NCBI GenBank assembly: GCA_017934275.1
Contig: JAGBJT010000036.1
Span: 1-34,370, forward strand
Length of the DNA: 34,370 nucleotides
Source: Cardiobacteriaceae bacterium
GTDB taxonomy: Bacteria; Pseudomonadota; Gammaproteobacteria; Cardiobacteriales; Cardiobacteriaceae
Reading direction: 5' to 3'
Shown here: positions 7,648 through 15,885 of the stretch, one piece after another
Position numbering within the stretch: the stretch's first letter is position 1
How the letters are laid out: each line of letters opens with the position of its first letter
The notes under the pieces: generated by a model
What the model saw: only the letters and a program-made list of their open reading frames with translations
The model's database searches: none
What the model was told of the DNA's origin: nothing
Made by a program: the position numbers and the translations under genes

Positions 7648-8991
7648 CTACTCTTTTAATGCTTCTTTTAACTCCTTCGAATTTCTAATCAATATCTTTG
7701 CCGCTGTTTTTAGAGCATAAATATCATCTTGCGGTAAATAAAAAGAAGTGCTGATATTTAACACTCTTTCCCGTAATTTTTCATCATTCAAATCCGCCAA
7801 ACTAATGCTGACAAAATGCAGCGGAATGTCATTATTTTGATTCCAACTGTGAGTCAATTCACGAAAACGCCGCACCGTATTTTGACTGTTACGGTCAATC
7901 GGCACATTTATCACACTATTTGCCACCGCCGTCCAGCTCGGAATATTCGCCGATTGGTCAAAATCCGAATTCATCTTATTTTGTGCATTAACACTAATCA
8001 CAATAATCCGTTTATATCGATGCACAAGATTGTTATTTACTAATTCCTTTCCGAGCAAATCATAAAGTTCAATTATTCCCAAAAGCCCTAAATTATCGGC
8101 AATTCCACCGTCGATTAAATGTAAATACGGATGTTTTTGGCTATTGCTTAAAGCTTCTAATGCCTGCTTGGCTTCCTGTTGAGTTATAACTTGTTCATTA
8201 TTATTAACTAAACTATTTTGCCGTGTATTACTAAAAATATCCGAATTTGCTAAATGCTGTTGCTTTGCATATAAAAATCCGCAATTGCCACCGTTATTGT
8301 TCAAAGTAAGCGGTGCAAAAACCAAGGGCACCGCACTTGATGCCGCAACCGCACGGGAAATTTCCATCTGATCTAAATCAAGACAAAGCGCGTCAAAAAA
8401 ATCCTGAATGAAATTTACTTTCTCACCGCTCGCCATATCTGTCGCACTAATGACAGCAAATGGCTTACGGGGGAATTTCGATAAATCACGGAACTTCGCA
8501 CCGTTAAACAATGCGCGGTTAAATTGCTCCTGCAATAAATCGCCGCGACCAAATTGCGGTGAAGAAAGCCGCGGTAAATTCGCCCAGGAAAAAACTTCGT
8601 CAATCAGGAGTTTTTGAAAATTTTTCGACAAAAAATTCTCTTCAAAAGATGGAATAACCCGCGTGCCATTCAAAGCAAAATAAGCCGCCAAAACCGAACC
8701 GCCAGAAATTCCATAAACCAAATCAATCTGCTCTAAAACATTGCGACCGCGGTATTGCATTGAAGCTAATTCTTCCAAAACACCGTAACCAAACGCCGCC
8801 GCACGAGTTCCACCGCCTGAAAATAAAACAATAATCAAATCACCGTCTAAATCACGGTTTAATGCTTGTTCTAATCGGTATCCTTGACTGAAATCAACCG
8901 TATCAAGCGTCGGATTTTCCTGATACAAAATTCCACTGCTACAGGCCGATAAAAATATAACGAAAAGTAATAAGAAGAAATTTTTGAGCAT
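7648..8991 (-). CDS. Patatin-like phospholipase lipoprotein
   Basis: The 447-aa protein has a lipoprotein signal peptide with lipobox LSAC (Cys17), so it is probably tethered to the outer membrane or exposed in the periplasm. The patatin fold is marked by the oxyanion loop SGGGTRAAAFGYG (58-70), the nucleophile elbow GISGGS (Ser96) and the dyad aspartate in IDGGIADNLG near residue 294. Members hydrolyse acyl ester bonds of phospholipids or neutral lipids. It is a single gene, with its own start at 8991 and no strong Shine-Dalgarno. The neighbouring ridA and Roadblock genes give no functional hint. The C-terminal 140 residues lack a recognisable domain. Confidence 0.88.
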   Translation of the reverse strand: MLKNFFLLLFVIFLSACSSGILYQENPTLDTVDFSQGYRLEQALNRDLDGDLIIVLFSGGGTRAAAFGYGVLEELASMQYRGRNVLEQIDLVYGISGGSVLAAYFALNGTRVIPSFEENFLSKNFQKLLIDEVFSWANLPRLSSPQFGRGDLLQEQFNRALFNGAKFRDLSKFPRKPFAVISATDMASGEKVNFIQDFFDALCLDLDQMEISRAVAASSAVPLVFAPLTLNNNGGNCGFLYAKQQHLANSDIFSNTRQNSLVNNNEQVITQQEAKQALEALSNSQKHPYLHLIDGGIADNLGLLGIIELYDLLGKELVNNNLVHRYKRIIVISVNAQNKMNSDFDQSANIPSWTAVANSVINVPIDRNSQNTVRRFRELTHSWNQNNDIPLHFVSISLADLNDEKLRERVLNISTSFYLPQDDIYALKTAAKILIRNSKELKEALKE

Positions 8992-9042
8992 TTTTGTTTA
9001 CAAGGAATTTAAGCGGCGGCGATTTTACCGAAGCACAGACAA

Positions 9043-9071
9043 TAAAAAAGCCCCCGATAACGGGAGCTTTA
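9043..9071 (-). terminator. Rho-independent terminator after the Roadblock gene
   Basis: On the minus strand AGCTCCCG-TTAT-CGGGGGCT is followed by TTTTTTATT. It lies 25 bp after the stop codon of the Roadblock/LC7 gene. Confidence 0.85.
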
Positions 9072-9095
9072 CTAGCTAATTTGGAACTTTGAAAA

Positions 9096-9458
9096 TTAAG
9101 AAATTGAAAGTTCATTAGCCAAGTCGTGAATGCGACGACGAGCAAGAGCAAGAGTTGATCTTTCTTTGCTGAAAATCGCGTAGATGAATACACCTTCAAC
9201 ATGATGAACTGGAACTAAGAAGTGATATTGAGTATCCAAAGTAATCAGGAAGTCATCAATATTTTCTTTAATTCCCAAAACTTTCATAATTTTCAATTTA
9301 GCGTGATACAACTCGGTGTTACCAGCAGAAGCGTATTCCAAATCGATACCTTTACCTTGTGAGCCGAGCATTAAACCGTTGTTTGAATCAACAATAGAAA
9401 CAGCCATTGCGCCATCAATTTGCATAACGGTTGAAAGGGTGTCATTGATATTTGCCAT
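9096..9458 (-). CDS. Roadblock/LC7-domain protein (MglB-like fold)
   Basis: The 120-aa protein fills one Roadblock/LC7 domain: MANINDTLSTVMQIDGAMAVSIVDSNNGLM, an inner helix, DDFLITLDTQYHFLVPV and a final amphipathic helix LALARRRIHDLANELS. In bacteria such proteins bind or regulate small Ras-like GTPases (MglB-MglA in polarity and type IV pilus switching). No GTPase gene is in the window. The frame extends 36 codons upstream, but the start is taken at the ATG at 9458 because GAGG lies 8 nt before it (GAGGTAAAAAAAATG). It is downstream of the first pilC gene on the same strand, separated by a terminator and a MITE, so it is probably transcribed separately. Confidence 0.85.
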   Translation of the reverse strand: MANINDTLSTVMQIDGAMAVSIVDSNNGLMLGSQGKGIDLEYASAGNTELYHAKLKIMKVLGIKENIDDFLITLDTQYHFLVPVHHVEGVFIYAIFSKERSTLALARRRIHDLANELSIS

Positions 9459-9706
9459 TTTTTTTACCTCAAACTTAAACATTAACAAAGAAAAAACTGC
9501 TACAAGCAGTTTGGTTTGCTTGTTATTTTTTATTGCCAAAAAATAACGGGGAGAAATATAGCACAACTTATGCCAAAAAGTTATAAGAAAGAAGAAAACC
9601 TAGTCCTGATGCGGTTTTTTCTTTGGTAAGCACGCTAAAAACAGAGAAAAAATTAAGCTGAAACGATTTGTGTCGGAACAAAAAAACTCGCGACGACATT
9701 TTTTGC

Positions 9707-9737
9707 CAAAAAAAGCCGCGATAAAAACCGCGGCTAA
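9707..9737 (-). terminator. Rho-independent terminator of pilC copy 1, displaced by a MITE
   Basis: On the minus strand AGCCGCGG-TTTTTAT-CGCGGCT is followed by seven T. It lies 133 bp after the pilC stop, with MITE copy 2 in between, so the MITE is part of the pilC 3' untranslated region. Confidence 0.8.
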
Positions 9738-9762
9738 CCACCCATCAAAGGAATTTAGGTTT

Positions 9763-9869
9763 TATAGTCGTTCCACTTCAAAATAATACTGCGTTAGCTT
9801 CGCCTCGCCGTATTAGGCATACTGTCTTCGGCTCGCTGCCTTGTCTTATTTTGAATTGAAACGACTATA
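9763..9869 (-). repeat. Correia-like MITE, copy 2 (107 bp, reverse orientation)
   Basis: The ends are TATAGTCG...CGACTATA and the internal blocks match the other copies, reversed. Its right end abuts the TAA stop (9870-9872) of the first pilC gene. It is expected to be transcribed as a stem-loop in the pilC mRNA. Confidence 0.88.
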
Positions 9870-12800
9870 TTAACGGGAATTGAGCAAATCAATCTTCACT
9901 TCACGAAGCGATGTTCTCATAAACACACCGCGGCAAAGTTTAACCTTCAAATTTTCGTGGTCAAGTTCGCCCGTAGAAAGTGCAACATAAACCGCGTAAT
10001 CATCGTGAGTTAAGCATTTATTTTGCTTTTCCCGTTCGATTATTCGGGCAACGCTCGGATTTTGCGCATCAAATCCGATATTCAAATCCAAAATACCGTC
10101 GCCCAAACCGCCATTTGCATCGGTGCTTTCAATCACATTTTCGGAAGTCGATTTAATGGTAGAAGCGACTAGTTGTTGCGAAGCAATTGTTGTTTCGCTG
10201 GTAACTTGGCTATTTCCTTGATCGGGGAAGAATGAACGGTCTTCGTAAGTTGGCTCAAGCACCGCTTTATCTTCTTCGGCGACGGTAAATGAAAGTAGTT
10301 GCCGACCGATATAGTTTTCGTCGCAATTGTCTCCATCGCAGCGGAAAGTTACTTCATCTTGCGGTCCGCCAGTGAGGATATTTACTCCCATCAACCAAGA
10401 TGAACCAAGCGATTTTTCAACTTCAACTTTGGTATCGGTGAGAGCACAGCTTTCAACTTCTTCTTCGCCGTTAGAAATAGAAGGAACTCCATAATCATCC
10501 GCAGGCTGTTTAATCAAATATTGCCGCGTGGTAAACATCACGGTATTTAAGAGCATCGACGGCGAAGTAACGACTTGTTCCGGTGCCCAATGAACGAATT
10601 TACCGTCCATAATGTCCATTGTGAGCGGGTTAAGTTCCATATACCAACCGCGGAAATAACCTTCTTCGCAAACTTGGTTTTTATAAAGCGGAAGCAATGG
10701 TTTATCGCATTCTGGAATTTCCACGATATTTCTTTGCGAATCCCAAATATCGACAGTCTTGCCAGTCTCTAATTTATATGTATGACTTGAACCGTCAAAA
10801 TACCGCCAGAGTAGCTCATATTCTGTAATCGGTTCGGGATTGGTATCGGCTAAATTGTCATAAACACCGTAAAAGGCTTGTTGAGCATAAAGACGGCTCA
10901 TATCTTCACGGTCGTGGTCGAAAACATCAGAGCCCGTTCCGAATGCAATTACATAACGCAAACCGTCTTCATTATTTATCCGATAAACGGCAGGTGCGGT
11001 GGTAATCGGGCGGTATTCGCTGCCGTCATAAATCTTGTGTGCTTTCCATTGTCCGACATCGTAACGCAAATCAAAACGCCATAAATCGCCCGAATAATCT
11101 CCCGCATAAACAACATCGACGATACCGTCAAAATTCGTATCAACCGCGGTTGCTGGCGCAAGAGCATTTAAGCCGAAACGGTTTTCATCATTTCCTTTAA
11201 CTTCAATTGCCTTAATCAACTTGCCTGCTTGACCGTTAATTTTGCGCGGTGGATTTATGAAATTGTCGCCTGCAAGCGTGGAAATTCTTGCACCGTAATC
11301 GATACCGAGCGCATCAAAAATATACAAAGTCGGAGCTTTACCGTGTTCTTTATCAGGATTAGACAAATAACCGTTCGAAACAAAAGCCGCAACTGAAACT
11401 TCGTCCATTGCATTTGGCGTGGCGTTGCGGGTTTCATCAACATCGGTAGTTAGCGGGTTGTCGTTATTTTGGTTAGCGGTTTCTGCGGTAGTTAGCCAAG
11501 ATTTAGCGATATGTCCCATAACAGGTTTGCCGACGGTATAGCCAATATTTATAAACTCACCGTTATTGTTATCACCATAATTTGCGTGCCAAAGCGGTAG
11601 TTCCCGTTCTAATTTTTTCGCAACCGTCTCGTGATTTTGATAAGTGCTATCACCAACTGCATCTAAACCAACCGCTGTCGGATTAGGTTTAGATGAATCA
11701 AAACCACCGATATTGAGCGCAAAAATTCCCATTCCGCCTTGCCCGAGACCAGCGAGCAAGACAGCTTGCTGATTGCGGTCGAAAGTCGAAGAAGTAACGA
11801 TGTAAGAAATACCGCCATTTACACCATAAATATGTTCAATGTCGTTTCCATAACGGCTATCGGCTTGCAGCGGAAGAACATTGGATAACTGACCTAAACC
11901 GTCAATATTTGCAGCAGCGTTTTTGAGCGGCAAAAATTTCGCGACTTTGGAAGCTTCAACTGGCGCATCGGCTGGTAAATAATTCACCGCAAGAGAGTAG
12001 GGCGCAGGTGCGTCTTTTTTATTGCGTTTGTAGATGTAAAGCATTCCGTCATTTGAACCGACCGCCAAATATCCCGCTGGATCGTCCGTAGAACCATTCG
12101 CCGAACCGTTAATCGCCGCAACATCAGGAATAGAAACTGAGCTGGAATCAAGCACATCGCCCATCATTCTTTCGGTAAATTGATTTATCCGTTCCTTTGA
12201 GTTTGTAGTGCCGACCGAAACCGAATTTGAGCTTGCGCTGCTATTTTTGACAATTCCCAAACGGTCGCGATATTTAGGAATAAAACGATTTTCACTTGGA
12301 ATTTCGGCGGCTTGTTTTTCAATTTCTACATCGGCATCGGCGGAAACTCCACCTTTTCTACCGAGCCACGGTAAATATGCTGTTTGAAATTCCGTTTCAT
12401 ATCCCGTAAAACCGAAAATCGGCGCGTGTTCAGCGGAAATACTTTTAACACCAGTGCTGTTATTTGCAATACTTTTGTCTTGCACGAGTATGTGATACGG
12501 GTTTGGATAAGAGGCGACTTTAGATTGTTCTTCGTTTAATTCATCAGAAGCGGAAACTTCAAAATCGCTGTCGAATGTCCAGAAATTAAAGCGCGATGCC
12601 CAATTTCCCGTATGCACGGACAAAACGGATAAAACACCTTTCAATTCACCGTCGAAATATGATTTAGAAACTTCGGCGGTGGTGGATAAATTCGCAGGAG
12701 CGGCAATGGAAGTCGATTGCAAATCTTGAATTTCCGAGACTTTGGTTTCTTCATCAATTGCAGTGAATATTTTGGAAAAAGCTTCTTTTAATTCATCCTT

Positions 12801-13940
12801 ATAAATTGCATTGAGATAGCCAGGAATTCCTAATTGAACCGCATTATTAGCAAGACCTGGCAGAGATGCGGCTTCGAGATATTTTTGCGTATTCACCAGC
12901 GATTGAATTTCTCCGCCAAAACCGATGGTGTAAGTTTGAATATTTTGCTTGCCTTCAAACGGATTTCCTTCGACATCTAATTCATCGTCTGGTTTGAGAT
13001 CAGCTTCACCAGCACCGAATAATTGCCGTGAAAAATAAGCGATACCGTGCCCCGTGCCTTCATAACGCTTACCGTTATACATTTCAAATTTGCCAGTTTC
13101 AGGATCGTAAGTGGTATCCCAACGATAGTGATAAGAGCCGTCGTTCGGAGCAACCCAGTTATCGCCTAGCACTTGTCTGATAGGTGAATTCCAAGAACGC
13201 CAAGTAGATTGATCTACTGTATTTTCACCGCTCTTATCCTGTCCATAACTTGAACCATCAGTATTTGTCTCACCATCAGAAAGCACGACAATGTAATTCT
13301 TTTGACAGGCATATTTGATATTGTTATACATTTCATCGGCAGCGGAAACATAAGCAGCAGTCGTTGGAGTTGCACCGCCAACATATAAATTTGAAAACCA
13401 AGTCATAAATTTGCTGCCACTAGCAAACTCTCCCATTGGCATTTTTCTAGTAATGTTGTCGAATGTAGAACCGAAGGGATCACCGCCACCTTGCGGCCAA
13501 ATCGGTAAATATCCGAACTTGATTTTGTTTTCATATTCCGAACCTTGACCGATTAGCTCATTGAGCACGGAATACAAAATTCCAATCCGCGCTGGACTAC
13601 AACTAGGATTTCCTGCTCTCGCTATATATTCTCCAATAACCATGCAATCATCGGGAACGCCACCGTTGTGATAATCACCGTTACCAGTTGGATAAAACAT
13701 CATCGAACCAGAATTATCGATAACAAACAAAAGCCGTGGTTTTACGGTTGATTTTGTCGTGGTTGTTTTCTTTTCGGCTTCGAGATAAGCGGGGATTACG
13801 GAGAAGGAGATGTCGGATTTTTGTTGGTAATTTTGTTTAGAAGAATTTTCTTGTGCATTAGATGTAATACAAATGCCACAGCTTAACAAGGCAAGACTGA
13901 TTGCAGATGTAAGACGATGTTGTCGGTTTCGGTATGTCAT
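9870..13940 (-). CDS. PilC/PilY1-family type IV pilus biogenesis and adhesion protein, copy 1
   Basis: PilC/PilY1 proteins act at the outer membrane and pilus tip, supporting pilus extension and host attachment. The 1356-aa product has a Sec signal peptide (to about Ala29). A von Willebrand A-like domain follows with MIDAS DNSGSM (75-80) and VVLSDGETN. The C-terminal beta-propeller has the calcium site DTNFDGIVD near residue 935, followed by VVYAGDYSGDLWRFDLR. The tail RTSLREVK is shared with the second copy. The start ATG has AAGGAG 6 nt upstream. Exactly 122 nt upstream of the ATG lies an A18 tract (coding sense), a candidate transcriptional phase-variation site. Its mRNA appears to carry a MITE before the terminator. 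Confidence 0.9.
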   Translation of the reverse strand: MTYRNRQHRLTSAISLALLSCGICITSNAQENSSKQNYQQKSDISFSVIPAYLEAEKKTTTTKSTVKPRLLFVIDNSGSMMFYPTGNGDYHNGGVPDDCMVIGEYIARAGNPSCSPARIGILYSVLNELIGQGSEYENKIKFGYLPIWPQGGGDPFGSTFDNITRKMPMGEFASGSKFMTWFSNLYVGGATPTTAAYVSAADEMYNNIKYACQKNYIVVLSDGETNTDGSSYGQDKSGENTVDQSTWRSWNSPIRQVLGDNWVAPNDGSYHYRWDTTYDPETGKFEMYNGKRYEGTGHGIAYFSRQLFGAGEADLKPDDELDVEGNPFEGKQNIQTYTIGFGGEIQSLVNTQKYLEAASLPGLANNAVQLGIPGYLNAIYKDELKEAFSKIFTAIDEETKVSEIQDLQSTSIAAPANLSTTAEVSKSYFDGELKGVLSVLSVHTGNWASRFNFWTFDSDFEVSASDELNEEQSKVASYPNPYHILVQDKSIANNSTGVKSISAEHAPIFGFTGYETEFQTAYLPWLGRKGGVSADADVEIEKQAAEIPSENRFIPKYRDRLGIVKNSSASSNSVSVGTTNSKERINQFTERMMGDVLDSSSVSIPDVAAINGSANGSTDDPAGYLAVGSNDGMLYIYKRNKKDAPAPYSLAVNYLPADAPVEASKVAKFLPLKNAAANIDGLGQLSNVLPLQADSRYGNDIEHIYGVNGGISYIVTSSTFDRNQQAVLLAGLGQGGMGIFALNIGGFDSSKPNPTAVGLDAVGDSTYQNHETVAKKLERELPLWHANYGDNNNGEFINIGYTVGKPVMGHIAKSWLTTAETANQNNDNPLTTDVDETRNATPNAMDEVSVAAFVSNGYLSNPDKEHGKAPTLYIFDALGIDYGARISTLAGDNFINPPRKINGQAGKLIKAIEVKGNDENRFGLNALAPATAVDTNFDGIVDVVYAGDYSGDLWRFDLRYDVGQWKAHKIYDGSEYRPITTAPAVYRINNEDGLRYVIAFGTGSDVFDHDREDMSRLYAQQAFYGVYDNLADTNPEPITEYELLWRYFDGSSHTYKLETGKTVDIWDSQRNIVEIPECDKPLLPLYKNQVCEEGYFRGWYMELNPLTMDIMDGKFVHWAPEQVVTSPSMLLNTVMFTTRQYLIKQPADDYGVPSISNGEEEVESCALTDTKVEVEKSLGSSWLMGVNILTGGPQDEVTFRCDGDNCDENYIGRQLLSFTVAEEDKAVLEPTYEDRSFFPDQGNSQVTSETTIASQQLVASTIKSTSENVIESTDANGGLGDGILDLNIGFDAQNPSVARIIEREKQNKCLTHDDYAVYVALSTGELDHENLKVKLCRGVFMRTSLREVKIDLLNSR

Positions 13941-14062
13941 TTTGAACTCCTTGTTGTATGCAAAAATGAATACCGAGCTAATTCATGATAATTGTGCCAA
14001 GTTATAAATAAATTTATAGTTATCAATATTGTAAGTTGCGAGATAATAAACATAGCTTATTG

Positions 14063-14080
14063 TTTTTTTTTTTTTTTTTT
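14063..14080. repeat. T18 tract (A18 on the pilC strand), candidate phase-variation site
   Basis: Eighteen uninterrupted T on the plus strand begin 122 nt beyond the pilC copy 1 start codon. It is one of the two longest homopolymers in the window; the other lies at the same distance from pilC copy 2. Length change would alter promoter spacing or curvature. Confidence 0.8.
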
Positions 14081-14082
14081 GC

Positions 14083-14136
14083 GACAATTTTTGTCAGTAT
14101 TTTTTACCATTTTTGCTAATTCCGACAAAAATTGTC
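14083..14136. repeat. Pair of GACAAWWWTTGTC motifs upstream of pilC copy 1
   Basis: GACAATTTTTGTC at 14083-14095 and its inverted form GACAAAAATTGTC at 14124-14136 are 28 bp apart. The first lies 2 bp from the homopolymer. Each is a 5-bp inverted repeat around three W bases, and together they could also pair with each other. Confidence 0.8.
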
Positions 14137-14153
14137 AGTTAGACTAAAAATAA

Positions 14154-14170
14154 ACTTTGTCTGACAAAGT
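14154..14170. promoter_or_regulatory. 17-bp inverted repeat ACTTTGT-CTG-ACAAAGT
   Basis: A perfect 7-bp inverted repeat around CTG lies 90 bp upstream of the AAA-ATPase start. It has the form of an operator or short stem. It is related to, but distinct from, the GACAA motif because the half-sites point the opposite way. Confidence 0.45.
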
Positions 14171-14259
14171 GCGGACAGTTGTTTTCGATGCAGAAATGTT
14201 TTTCTATTTCAAGCAAAACTATAATTTACAAATATTCGTATTCAATTTAAGGAATAAAA

Positions 14260-15816
14260 ATGCAAGCTCGCAAAATTCTCACCGCCGTTTCTCATTTTCC
14301 GACTTTACGAGAAGAAAACTCCGTCTATATCGACAAAACCGCCCTGATTTACAAAATGACACATACCGATACCGCATTCTTTTTATCTCGTCCGCGGCGG
14401 TTTGGAAAATCTCTTCTTGTTACAACTTTGGAAGCATATTTTCAAGGCAAAAAAGAGCTTTTCGAAGGGTTGGAAATCGAAAAAATGGAGCAAGAGTGGA
14501 AAAAATTTCCTGTTTTGCGGTTTGATATGAGTGGTGATCGCTACACCAGCACGGAAAAGTTGGCAGAACGGATAAATTTCCTTTTGATGCGTTACGAGAA
14601 AATCTACGGTCGCACACCGAATGCAGGAGAGGAATTCACTTCTCGCCTCAAAGATTTAATTGTCCGCGCCCGCACGCAAACTGGTGAAAAAGTTGTAGTT
14701 TTAGTCGATGAATATGACGCACCGCTTTTGGACACCGTCGTCGATGATGAAAATTTCCAAACTATGCGGACGATGCTGCGGTCGTTTTATAGTCCATTGA
14801 AAGAATCAGGCGAACATCTGCGTTTTGTATTCCTTACAGGGATTACTAAATTTAGTCAATTGAGTATTTTCAGCGAGCTTAATAACTTAAAAATAATCTC
14901 GATGAACGACGACTACGCAACAATTTGCGGCATCACGGAAGCGGAAATAATCAAATATTTACAACCAGAAGTTCAAGATCTTGCCGAAAAAAATGGAATA
15001 TCTTTCGAAAATGCACTCTTGATGCTAAAAAATAAATATGACGGCTACCATTTCAGCCGTAATTGCCCCGATATTTATAACCCCTACAGCTTATTAAACT
15101 GCCTTGCGGATTTGGAATTTAATAACTACTGGTTTTCATCAGGCACACCAACGCATTTAACCGAACTTTTGAGTCGATATTCTCTGCGCCCCGAAGAATT
15201 GGAAGGTTTCTACGCTGGCATCAGAAGTTTTGACACTCCGACCGAGCGTGCTGAAACTCCGATTCCAATTCTCTATCAAAGCGGATATTTGACGATTAAG
15301 GACTACGAAGACGGTGAATACATTCTCGGATTTCCTAACGAGGAGGTGCGAGTTGGTTTTCTCGAAGGTCTGATGCCGTATTACACCCATCTTGGCTCTT
15401 GGAAAAATGAGGTATTTATCCGTGAGCTCACCCGTGCGATGAAGCGCGGTGATATCGAAACTGCGATGCAAAAAATGCGCAGTTTTTTCTCTTCAATTCC
15501 GTATGACAGTGAGCGACAAAACGAAGCGCATTACAAAACTATCTTCTATTTAATATTTAGAACCGCCACCGCATTTAATGTCCGCACCGAAGAGCGAACA
15601 GCCGCTGGCAGAAGCGATTTCGTGCTGGAAACCGAGGACGCGGTTTATGTTTTTGAATTCAAATTACACGGCACAGCGGAAGAAGCTTTACGGCAAATAG
15701 ACGAAAAAGGATATGCAATTCAATATGAACAGGGAACGAAAAAACTCTACAAAATCGGTGCTTGCTTTGATGAGGAGTTACGGACGCTGAAAGACTGGAT
15801 TGTGAAGGAAAACTAA
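14260..15816 (+). CDS. AAA-ATPase-like protein with C-terminal PD-(D/E)XK nuclease domain
   Basis: The 518-aa protein has the layout of the AAA-ATPase-like plus DUF1703 (PD-(D/E)XK) family, common in accessory regions of Bacteroidetes and proteobacteria. The N-terminal ATPase has a short P-loop variant SRPRRFGKSLL and Walker B VVVLVDEYDAPL, with a sensor-like VFLTGITKFSQ. The C-terminal nuclease core is GRSDFVLETEDAVYVFEFKL (D and ExK present) near residues 448-468. Function is unproven; roles in defence or mobile DNA are often suggested. It is the only long plus-strand gene between 1 and 28 kb. Good Shine-Dalgarno (AAGGAATAAAAATG). It ends at a bidirectional terminator. Confidence 0.88.
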   Translation: MQARKILTAVSHFPTLREENSVYIDKTALIYKMTHTDTAFFLSRPRRFGKSLLVTTLEAYFQGKKELFEGLEIEKMEQEWKKFPVLRFDMSGDRYTSTEKLAERINFLLMRYEKIYGRTPNAGEEFTSRLKDLIVRARTQTGEKVVVLVDEYDAPLLDTVVDDENFQTMRTMLRSFYSPLKESGEHLRFVFLTGITKFSQLSIFSELNNLKIISMNDDYATICGITEAEIIKYLQPEVQDLAEKNGISFENALLMLKNKYDGYHFSRNCPDIYNPYSLLNCLADLEFNNYWFSSGTPTHLTELLSRYSLRPEELEGFYAGIRSFDTPTERAETPIPILYQSGYLTIKDYEDGEYILGFPNEEVRVGFLEGLMPYYTHLGSWKNEVFIRELTRAMKRGDIETAMQKMRSFFSSIPYDSERQNEAHYKTIFYLIFRTATAFNVRTEERTAAGRSDFVLETEDAVYVFEFKLHGTAEEALRQIDEKGYAIQYEQGTKKLYKIGACFDEELRTLKDWIVKEN

Positions 15817-15830
15817 ATCACGCTAGAAAC

Positions 15831-15864
15831 AAAAAATCCCGCCGAAAACGACGGGATTTTTTTA
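15831..15864. terminator. Bidirectional terminator between convergent genes
   Basis: AAATCCCGCCG-AAAA-CGACGGGATTT forms a stem with one mismatch and has T-runs on both strands. It serves the AAA-ATPase gene (plus) and the aminotransferase gene (minus). Confidence 0.85.
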
Positions 15865-15885
15865 TTTTTTAAGCTATGTATTTAT

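Larger units (their letters stand above)
9459..9869. other. Non-coding gap between the Roadblock gene and pilC copy 1
   Basis: This 411-bp stretch has no credible gene. From left to right it holds the Roadblock ribosome binding site, an AT-rich promoter region, the pilC terminator hairpin at 9707-9737 and MITE copy 2, which touches the pilC stop codon. Confidence 0.7.
13941..14259. other. Divergent regulatory region between pilC copy 1 and the AAA-ATPase gene
   Basis: The 319-bp gap is AT-rich and non-coding. It contains the pilC ribosome binding site, an 18-bp homopolymer (14063-14080), two inverted copies of the GACAAWWWTTGTC motif, a 17-bp perfect inverted repeat (14154-14170) and the ATPase gene's Shine-Dalgarno AAGGA. 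It must hold promoters for both genes, but I cannot place -35/-10 boxes with confidence. Confidence 0.7.

Noticed and set aside
13941-14005. TTGGCACAATTATCATG upstream of pilC copy 1 as a sigma-54 promoter
   Set aside because: It has TGGCAC but the base pair ten positions after GG is AT rather than GC, so it lacks the -12 element.
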